Source: Eutypella sp. D-1 (lineage: Eukaryota > Ascomycota > Sordariomycetes > Xylariales > Diatrypaceae). Taken from it: 64,000 bases of DNA. Every line of letters starts with the position of its first letter. The first letter of the stretch is position 1. Positions 55,665 through 64,000 of this stretch are shown one piece after another. The position numbers and the translations under genes are program-made. The stretch lies in the NCBI GenBank assembly GCA_023313575.1, contig JAJTTP010000011.1, positions 310,001 through 374,000 of the forward strand. Reading direction: 5' to 3'. The notes beneath the pieces are model-generated. The model did not search any database and was not told the DNA's origin. It worked only from the letters and a program-made list of their open reading frames with translations.

Positions 55665-56368
55665 CTTGACGCCTAGGGCTGGGTCCTCTCTTAGACGTCA
55701 GCGTCAGCCAGCGGGAAGCGGAGCGTGAGGGTGTCGACGGCAGCAGTCGCAGTAATGCGAAAAAGAGGAAGGGTTATAAATCGTACAAGAGACGCTAATT
55801 CCTGTATCAACAACGCGATATAATGCGTAATTCAATGTTCTAATAAGTTTGGTTGGGAGCTGAGTCCATTCAAATCGATTTCGGGTGTGCAATGGAGGCA
55901 AGACAGCAGTTCATAGTTCAACTCATATCCTCCCGATACCACACCTGAGAAATTCCAAGTTAGAAGCGATTGACCTTCAACAAACAGGGCTGCACATTTA
56001 GTCAAAAGCCAAATGCAGCTTCCTTGAGGTTACCGAATCCGCTCGCTTTCAAATTTAACGATTTGCCTTACAGTTTGCATACGTCAGTACGCACGACACT
56101 GCGAACCAAACTTAGATATAGAGTGCAACGTAACTCAAATCCCGCACATGCACCGGCTGGGAAGCCGAGGGCGATAGTGACGGTATCTTGATCCAAACCT
56201 TATAATGTGGCCGGTCCGAATCATACCACCATACCATTAACTAAATAGAAACCAAAATAACTTGCTCTAGGTTACTTAATAGCTGCACTATTATAGGATT
56301 TGATAACAGCGGATTCCACTTCCACAGGATAGATATGATGACCTCACAGGTCATATGCACTAGGATGA
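55665..56368. other. intergenic, no supported gene
   Basis: About 700 bp containing the promoter of 54999-55664 and the 3' flank of 56369-57835. Nothing else was recognised. Confidence 0.5.
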
Positions 56369-57835
56369 TTATAATCCTTCGGAGATAGGTGCGGTCTCAT
56401 CCGCTGAGAGCCTGTACGGGCCTCGTACAGCAGCCGCCAACGAATTGTGCCGGTATCCCTTCATGCCCTGTAAAACTTTCCCTAACCGTCTAGTTTCCTC
56501 CAATGATAGAGCGCCATCCATGCTGGCGTCTTGGAAGTATCCCCCATCGGGGGTCTTGCTGGCGACGGCGCCGAGAGCGGTCCAGCTCAGTCTCTTCGAC
56601 CCCTTCTGCATCCTCAGTTGCACATTACTGACGCTCTGCGCGAGTGCAGCCAGCTCTCGCATCTCGCTCGTCTCCCGGTCAATTTTGCAAGTCTGCCCGA
56701 GCACGCCGGCCCGAGGATCACCGCCAGGAAAGAGGGCCTCGAGGTAGTCGTCTAGCGTCCAGCGGTACCGCTGAGAGGCGTCGGTCCCGATCACGAACAG
56801 GCCCCCGGTGTATCGGCCTTCGAGCCTTTGCCGGATTCCCAACAGTACTCCTATCGTAGCAAAAGGGTCGCTTTCGAACGCGAAGTGGGTTATGGCCGGT
56901 GCTCGTGCATCTTTGGCGTCGTGGCTCTCGCCTGTATTGCTTAGAGGCGTCGTCATTTCCACCGACGCCGCCCCAAAGGTGAAGACTTCCAGTTTACCAT
57001 GAACTTTCTGACTCGGAAGATCAGCGTAGAGGCGCGAAACCATCCATGCTGTGTCGAGAGCTCCTGTGTTGTGAGCAAGGACGCGCACGCCGGTGATATG
57101 CGGCCTAAGGAGGTTCGTCCGTACTAGGCCATAAAGGGTCGTCGATGTCGTGGTTGGGATATGGAGGCTTCGTCTAATCAATAGGACAATGATCTCTAAC
57201 GGAAACCCAAGTCTATAGGGGAGAAGGGCATTTATGTCGTGAGCGAAGAGTGTCGCCAGCCTCGGTAATGTTGATCGGCGCATGCGCTCATGGGTGACAT
57301 CCATACCGCCCACCACTATCCAGCACAAGCGCTTATCACGATCGCTCGTCGGTTCCTCTTCGTCGTCCTGTCTATCCGGTGCTCTCGTCAGGATGTGCCC
57401 TGCGCCATTGATTTGATTTAGCAGTAACCATGTGATGAAGAGTTGCAGGCATATCCATGGCAGGAAAACGGCACCAGGAGTCAGCAGCCACAGGGGTAGG
57501 AACGATATCAATAACTGCGCCTCGATTGCTGAAACTATCAGATAAATCAGTATTTCACGGCTCTCTGTCGAGCTCGACCGCGCCCGGTGTCGCAGGACTG
57601 ATCTTCCCAGAGCGGATACGAGTTTAGTCGCGGCAACGGTGACGGGTTGTGCGTCATGCTTGAGGAGGTGTATCGTGGGCCGCTCGTGCGATAGTGGTGT
57701 AGTCCCTAGCGCACCATCCCTCAGAGGAACAACATAGCTCAACGAGGTGCCGGAGAGCGCAATGCGCTCAAGATCTTCGGTATCGTCAAGTAGTGGAGAG
57801 TCCGCCGAGGACGGTGGGTGAGAGAGCCAAGGCAT
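56369..57835 (-). CDS. fungal membrane protein with lipase-like core
   Basis: Single exon, 488 aa. After a polar N-terminus, residues about 95-145 form two to three membrane helices (EILIYLIVSAIEAQLLISFL, LTPGAVFLPWICLQLFITWL). The cytosolic or lumenal part has an alpha/beta-hydrolase-like order: VRVLAHNTGALDTAWMVSRL at the nucleophile-elbow position, KLEVFTFGAASVEMT as the next strand, and ITHFAFESDPFATIGVLLGI followed by QRLEGRYTGGLFVI. I recall this combination from unnamed ascomycete proteins. The elbow reads AHNTG rather than GHSxG, so there is no serine nucleophile at the usual place and the activity is uncertain. Third and most upstream of the minus-strand membrane-protein trio. Confidence 0.72.
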   Translation of the reverse strand: MPWLSHPPSSADSPLLDDTEDLERIALSGTSLSYVVPLRDGALGTTPLSHERPTIHLLKHDAQPVTVAATKLVSALGRSVLRHRARSSSTESREILIYLIVSAIEAQLLISFLPLWLLTPGAVFLPWICLQLFITWLLLNQINGAGHILTRAPDRQDDEEEPTSDRDKRLCWIVVGGMDVTHERMRRSTLPRLATLFAHDINALLPYRLGFPLEIIVLLIRRSLHIPTTTSTTLYGLVRTNLLRPHITGVRVLAHNTGALDTAWMVSRLYADLPSQKVHGKLEVFTFGAASVEMTTPLSNTGESHDAKDARAPAITHFAFESDPFATIGVLLGIRQRLEGRYTGGLFVIGTDASQRYRWTLDDYLEALFPGGDPRAGVLGQTCKIDRETSEMRELAALAQSVSNVQLRMQKGSKRLSWTALGAVASKTPDGGYFQDASMDGALSLEETRRLGKVLQGMKGYRHNSLAAAVRGPYRLSADETAPISEGL

Positions 57836-59800
57836 CGCACCAATTCAAAAGATGTTGTGCACGAGGTTCCGTCTCTTCCTCGAGTGTAGAACAAGACTTG
57901 ATGGAAGACCATCGCTTGATAATAACGATAGACGCGGGAACACGTCCATTCCAGTGCCTTATTATCATGAGACCGATAGCTTACCCTACGCATTCTCAAG
58001 AGAAATGGTATCAAACCGGTACGGACTTCGCTCTATTACCAGTACAATATTTCTCCAAGCCACTCTAAACTCTATAAGACGCGTCAGGGAAACCTCAAAA
58101 AGTGCCTGCCAGCGAGAAGGAGATATCAAATGTATTTTCGCTGTTGCGACGCATCATCACCTGTATTATTTCTTCCCTTTACTCCGTGGAATACTGCTGC
58201 ATAAGGAAGACTGGCTGTATGGGGGTGAGTATATGTGCATCCGCTTTTGCTATATGATATTGTCCCATGGCATGAGACGATGTTCGAGCGGCGTAAGATC
58301 ATAACTGCTAGATCGGGTTGCGCCTACGGAAACTGAGGCTATACAGCTTTATTGGCCAACTTATCATAGCAGTGAACGAAACCGGTCTCAAAAATGCCCG
58401 TCCGATGATTCTGGTGTACCGTATGATTACCAGGTGCGACGACGGAGATGAAATCCCGTTGCCTAAAGTTAGAAAGATGGCACGACTCGGTCTAAGTAAA
58501 ATTCAAGAGATAAATGCCACACTCCGCGATGGTCATGAGATATGCCACGCCCTTTGAGTTGCTTCCAAGAGGTCCGCCGAGACACCAGACTCTCGGCTTC
58601 GGAGGTGGTCTGGTCGGTCTTCCTACGTCAGGTTTTTTCGGAAGATTGCAACTCAATAGTTTACAGTTAGTATCGACTCGGCCCAGGACCACGGTTCCTT
58701 ATGAGGACGGGAGACGTCGATACAGATAAGCGAGACCCGGATTCAGGCTCATAATTCTGGACCTAAGAAGATACTGGAAAGTCGGTACGACCAATGGGAG
58801 CCATTGTGACGGCTAGTCATCCAAAGGATGAACACATTTAATATAAATAATTGCCGTTCTTCCATCCATCCATTATGGGGGCACATAAGTTTAGCCTACA
58901 GGGAGAGAGCCGACTCCAGAGCTGTCCAGCGGTTTATCTCGGGGGCACACCCCACTAATAACCGGTAGACAGGCGGCGCTCTAGGTCGCCAAGTCGCCTT
59001 CTAAAGCTCTCAGTTGGTATCGACTTAGCTACTTGTATGTAGGGTAGATCGTTTGTTAGTTTTAGTATGTAAATCTCTTCTAATCAATGGCACCCACCCA
59101 AGCGACGTACGATTCAACATAATAACAAATCGTGTCGTAAAGCTTTAAAAGCCGAATTCCTAGGTATGGTAAAATTTAAAACGTTAATGATCATGTTCCA
59201 ATCACATTGGGTAGCATGTATTGAAGACAAGATCAATAGTGGCAAATTGAATACCACGTTAATGTTGACAAGGCCGGCAGCGTATGCCAAGCCAAATAGA
59301 CAGCCCAGAAAGTTCGTGATGATATCAATGCAGATGCAACATACAACGTCTAATCATACGAATTTAATATAGGAAATACGGACTTATAATCGAGGGGCCG
59401 AAGATAGCCGTACCGACAATTTATACAGACATGTGAAGCAAAGCGAGATGGTGATTGAATACTGACGTTAATAGTGCCAATGAATGTTCACCAAGACCTA
59501 CTTACCCTGTGGCCCGCCAAAATACATTCCTTCTTTCGTCCCCAATTCGGGAAGCAATGATGCTGGGCATCATCTTACGACTAAGTGATTCCCGATCGGC
59601 CACCTTGCCAGATCGCATCGATGAATCCAACCGCCTTAACTCATAAATCCCCTTTCACCCCGGGGGCTGGGATCGTTGCCGTGTCTCACATTCCGTAAGA
59701 CAGAAAAAAGCAGATCATCCCTAGACACAAACTCTAGCAAGTAAAAGCTGCTGGAAAGCTAGTTCATCTCTTCCTTCAAGCACCACACACATAGGCCAAG
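57836..59800. other. divergent intergenic region, 2 kb, no supported gene
   Basis: Contains upstream regions of the lipase-like gene (-) and the small secreted protein (+). Frames of up to 150 codons at 57.8-58.3 kb lack motifs and overlap on both strands. Confidence 0.5.
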
Positions 59801-60491
59801 ATGATGTCTGCTAACAACTTGTTGTCCCTCGTCCTTACCCTCGCCGCGACGTCGGCCTGGGCCTCCCCCATCATTGGCATACGACAAGACCAGACACTTT
59901 ACAAGCTCCAGATTTCCAGGTATGTCACTGCTGTTCCCCACTACGTGAGCATTTCTAAACTGCTGCTTCTAGTTCCAAGGGCTCGGAACTAGATGGCGAG
60001 TGGATCGTCTCGAACGGGACGACCCTAGGCGTGTTCGGCGAGGACAACAACCCTATCACGGTCTATACCCTTCCGAACGACGAGAGCGGCATGGAGCTCC
60101 ACACTTACCCGATCGGCATCGTCGACCATGCTCTCGGGCTTCATGGCCGCAGGGGCCTTATGACCTTCGTCGAGATGGTTAACCCTAGGAAGGGAAAGGG
60201 TGACGACGACGAGCTCGTGAGTTATTGGGATACGTTTCGCATGTCTGAGGACGAGAAGCTCGTGAACCAGGGAGACGGCAGGTGGTTTGCGTTCCCTACC
60301 CTCAAAGATGGCTGGGTCGTCAAGTGGTACGACAGTAAGTTTGAGGACTCTTCCCATACAAACGTCCCCATCGTTGCTGCTAATGCCGCGCCACTGTAGA
60401 TACCATCGGGGACGCCATCACTGCTGACTATGTGGATGTGGAGATCATTATGAAGGTTGTCGGCGCTGGTGGCTACAACCCTAACGAGTAA
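59801..60491 (+). CDS. small secreted protein, unknown function
   Basis: Three exons, 59801-59919, 59973-60334 and 60400-60491, give 190 aa. All introns are GT-AG and keep the frame. The N-terminus MMSANNLLSLVLTLAATSAW is a signal peptide with cleavage near ASP. The mature protein is compact and strand-rich with several Trp and Asp residues: KGSELDGEWIVSNGTTLGVF, then GGYNPNE at the end. It has an N-glycosylation site (NGT) and no cysteine after the signal peptide. No family is recognised. Its size, secretion signal and lack of a known domain make it an effector-like candidate, which is inference. Confidence 0.78.
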
Positions 60492-62277
60492 AAGAGACTG
60501 TTAGGACCTGCATCCATCCGGAGGGCTTTTTCTAAGGCCATCGAGTCGAGTTAGGCGATATCAAAAGTTTTTGACTTCATCTCTTTCGTGTCTGGGATTC
60601 TAAATTTTCGTCTTCATCATATGCTGTCAAGTTTCGAGATAGTTGGACATATTATGTATTGGCAAGATGATTGGCAACTTAACATCTTAGCTCCCGGCCC
60701 TCATCCTAGCTCTGCTAATAAGACCTAGTATTGGAAGGGCCGTATTAGCATTTGAGTACTGGAAATGAGGGGTGCGGCTGCTGCTCGCCCTACATATTTC
60801 GGTGTCTTTATCAAATTAACAGACTTGGAATCGTTCGTTTAATCTCGATGTTCATACCATCACGTTCTAGATTCTTCGTACACGTGGCATGGTCTCCGCC
60901 CCTAAACCGCTGAAGCGACATGCCCCATCTGGAGCTATTAATACGTAGTAGGCTCAAAATTCTCGGTCTTAAGCGGAATTTATCTAGAAAAAAAGCTGTG
61001 TCGAAAGTCAAACACATATATCATTACCAAATCGCCCAGGGTTTGGATGCCTAACGAACCTCGCATACTCTGAAACGTCTTTTGCCACAGCCCCGACCAG
61101 GTATACAATGTGACGCTCGCAGGGCTAATTTCATATAACATGACACCTGTGATATATAATGTCTAAACATCTCTAGTTGGAACATAAGAAGCCCTCGCTA
61201 TTTCTAGTTCATCTATCGTGATACACTCAACACACAAAAAAACACCGAGATGCATTGCAGGCTGGCAGACCGCCCAGTCACCGGAGAGGGGCGCCCTTTC
61301 GAATGAAAACAAGGATCTTACTGTTAGCATGCTGCAGGGGAAACCAGGATGAAGCGATGCGCACTTATGTACTAACGTAAAGGGGATAAAATAACCTACG
61401 TCGATAAACTAGGCTTCGGCAAGTTCCGAATCCTTCAAAGAATATGACACATTCTGAAGTTCGAGTTCCTGTTTATAGTGCTCAGTATTCAGTGCTCCAA
61501 GCATAAGATTATTATTATAAGGACGACGCCAGTAGCGTGCGGGGGCCTGTGCATCTTGATATCAGCTTTCCGGGTTCATAGCAAAATTAGTCCTGGTTTT
61601 GGTTATAAATAGCATCATATTCGCTTCCGGAATTTAAGGCTGATGAAAAGTGGAGCTAGAACCGGAGGGAAGGGGAGGCGGAGCGCGGACAACGGCTAAG
61701 GAAAACCGGAGATAGTCGGGTAGGACTCAATAGAGCGTTATGGCTAGAGATCATTGATACATGCCCAGCAGCCTAGATCGGCAACTTGAGCCGGGGTTAG
61801 TAGACTTTCCTGGCTTGCCCTGGGGAAGACTACTACCCAGAATGGTATAAAACAGGTAGGAGATGGGGACTGTGAGCCCATTTGTGTTGGTAAGCAGGCA
61901 TTAGGAAGGGAGCTGAAAAGTGAACCAAGGAAACTAGATTCTGGCGATATATTCAAGGATAGTCCAAATAGACATTATGACTAAAGCATAGATACCCTAC
62001 TTATCAAGGTTCCATGCTAGATGCTTCGTAGGCCTTGGAGAACTCCATGTATGAACCGTATGTTTTCGGTTGCTTCTCCCTTTGCTCCACCCTCAAGGGT
62101 CTTGACAGCCCCTACCCAAGCCTGGCTAGCTCGTCGGCCTGGCCTATGCACCTGACCGCACGAAGTTTCTGTCTTTTAAAGGGCCGTCTCCTTTACGAGT
62201 CGCTCGTTCGGACTGACTCCAGTGTAGTGTTCCAGTGGTGGAAAAAGGGCAGCTTCGTTAATCATTCTTTAGTTACA
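60492..62277. other. intergenic, 1.8 kb, no supported gene
   Basis: 3' flank of the secreted-protein gene and promoter of the Zn2Cys6 regulator. No RNA gene or repeat was recognised. Confidence 0.5.
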
Positions 62278-63943
62278 ATGGCACGTCAGGGTAGCCGTAA
62301 GGTCAAGAGCGGCTGTCTCACCTGCAAGTAGGTTGCATATCATGCCTTATTGAGGCCAACAATAGGGGTTAGTGCTGACGCAGACGCGTCTTAGGGTCCG
62401 CAAAGTGAAATGCGACGAGGAAAAGCCGCGCTGCCGCCGTTGCACCAGCACCGGCCGCAAGTGCGATGGCTACGCACCCGAATTACCGGCCGGTGTTCTG
62501 TTGCCCCGTCCCGGTTACTTCCAGAACGGCCCCGTCGACCCGAAAGAACGGAGAGCACTGCAGTTCTTCTGCGAGGCGTCCGGGCCCTTCCTATCCGGAC
62601 CCCTCGACTCGTATTTCTGGACGCACCTGGTCATGCAATTCAGCTATTTCGAGCCCGCGGTGCGACATTCCCTCGTCTCTATCAGCACACTGTACGAGCA
62701 AATCCAATATCATTCGCAGCCGCAGCCTCCGCTGGCAGATAGCCACACAGCCCTCCTTCACTACAATGCCGCCATCCGAGAAGTTAGGTCTCTCGACAAC
62801 GAGCCCTTGGTATTGCTCGTATGCGTCCTCTTCATCTGCATTGAGTTCTTGCAAGGTAACCGCGAGGCTGCACTTGAGCACTGCAGGCACGGGATTATTC
62901 TACTTCGCCGGGTCGAGCGCGATTATCCGTGGGCCAGAGAGCACCTAACCCCAATATTCCGCCGGCTAAGCATGCTTCCTGTATACTTCGGAGCGGCGAC
63001 AGTGAAGTTCTCGAAGATGGCCGAGTTAGGCCCGAACCCCATCCCGCACTCCTTCGACTCTCTTGCCCATGCACAGTTCTATATTGACGACACAATGAAT
63101 CGCATCATCGCGCTGGAGCGTGATATCGAGAGTACCGTGCCTGAGGACCAGCGGGTAAAAAATGGACCTCAGGTTCAAGTTTTCACTAAGAGGTTGAGGG
63201 CTATTAACGAAACTTTGGACGACTGGCATCTGGTATTCCTAGAATTCGAGCGCCGGCATCCGGTACCACCTGAGCGGGCCAGGGAGCGCGGAAACATCAT
63301 CATTCGGTATCATGTCGGCCGCATCTGGGCCGACACTGTATTCCGGGATGATGAGATGGCTTTCGACGAGCACATCGATAGATTCCAGCTTATGGTTGAG
63401 GAAGCGGACCAGCTCGATCCAATCACGAAATCCAAGACCACCCCGAAGTTCACGTTCGAGATGGGATTCGCCCCAATGCTCTGCTTCGCGGTGATGAAAT
63501 GCCGTTGCCTCGCTACGAGATTGCGGGCCCTCGAGCTGCTGCGGACCCTCAGCGTCCCTCGAGAGAACATGTGGGACACGCTCGGATTCTGGGCTATAGG
63601 CCGGAGTACGATCGAGGTCGAGCACGACATCAAGCTTGGCGACAACGGACAGCCTCGAGATGCCGAGGCCGACTGGGTAGCGATTCCACCGGTTGAGAGA
63701 AGGGTCCTGTATACATCAGCCAACCCCGAAATCGTAATGCGGGAGGTTGAAGACGGCAGAGTGGTCTCCGGGCGGATGGCAAAGTTTTACCTGCGCTCGC
63801 GCGAAGGAAAGATCCACGTGCGTTCCGAATTCATCCCGGGAATTAGCGACTCTGATTTCGTGGCGGACGTGGACAAAGCCCGACCTCAATTTGTGCCAGC
63901 ACCTCGCAAACAAATCGTAGAGCGTGAACCACAGGCCAAGTAG
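62278..63943 (+). CDS. Zn2Cys6 fungal transcription factor
   Basis: Two exons, 62278-62327 and 62395-63943, give 532 aa. The 67-nt intron splits the zinc cluster codon after Cys16 and the ends join as TGC AA|G. The binuclear cluster is Cys13, 16, 23, 30, 33 and 40 (GCLTCKVRKVKCDEEKPRC, RRCTSTGRKCDGY), all six ligands present. The rest is the helical middle-homology type region (LQFFCEASGPFLSGPLDSYF, LLVCVLFICIEFLQGNREAA) common to regulators of metabolism and secondary metabolism in filamentous fungi. It binds DNA in the nucleus; the targets are unknown. No biosynthetic cluster adjoins it inside the window, though the region to the right is not visible. Confidence 0.92.
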
Positions 63944-64000
63944 TGAGCTGCTTTTAAGGAGACGGTGTACTTCATCGCCCATCTTCTGCCCGGATCAACT

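Noticed and set aside
57852..58304. 150-codon plus-strand frame upstream of the lipase-like gene
   Set aside because: Overlaps other frames on both strands and contains no recognisable motif; likely promoter sequence.
49477..63943. Secondary-metabolite cluster suggested by GST, oxygenase and Zn2Cys6 regulator
   Set aside because: No core synthase is present and unrelated genes separate them; the grouping is not supported within this window.

Overview
The window reads as nuclear DNA of a filamentous ascomycete, most likely a Sordariomycete. Genes carry short GT-AG introns with fungal CTRAC branch sites, and the families are fungal: a DUF7923/CCCH protein, Lsb5, COX14, a Zn2Cys6 regulator and small secreted proteins. 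One transposon has been mutated in the way repeat-induced point mutation (RIP) works. The genus is not determined; dispersed TACCTAGGTA palindromes suggest Xylariales-like genomes, but only weakly.

Layout. (1) 0-19 kb is an ordinary gene region: a partial CCCH zinc-finger protein (-), an unknown protein with a conserved C-terminus (-), the endocytic VHS/GAT protein Lsb5 (+), a COX14-domain mitochondrial protein (+), a conserved fungal protein ending in a Cys-containing motif (-), and a peroxisomal acyl-CoA oxidase ending in SKL (-). (2) 19-36.8 kb is a gene-poor transposon island. It holds a RIP-destroyed Ty1/copia element (21823-28343) with intact-looking outer LTR edges and three copies of a second LTR-like repeat inside, several solo LTRs (one nested inside another, with target duplications), a SNF2/DEAH helicase gene whose 5' end is cut off exactly at the copia 3' LTR, and one small orphan gene. 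(3) 36.8-64 kb carries a strongly altered G-alpha protein (+), small membrane and secreted proteins, a conserved fungal protein, an F-box protein, a convergent Ure2-like GST and 2-oxoglutarate oxygenase pair, three consecutive minus-strand membrane proteins (the last with a lipase-like core), a second small secreted protein and a Zn2Cys6 regulator.

No secondary-metabolite core enzyme (PKS, NRPS, terpene synthase), CRISPR array, rRNA or convincing tRNA was seen. The most notable items are: the G-alpha homologue that has lost the arginine finger, the catalytic glutamine and the latch glutamate together; the sharp RIP edges inside the copia LTR; the LTR-headed SNF2 gene; and a TATA-plus-GC-hairpin design shared by apparently different LTR families. 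Exon boundaries were worked out by hand from reading frame, splice consensus and family similarity. Protein-family names are from memory of those families, not from a search.
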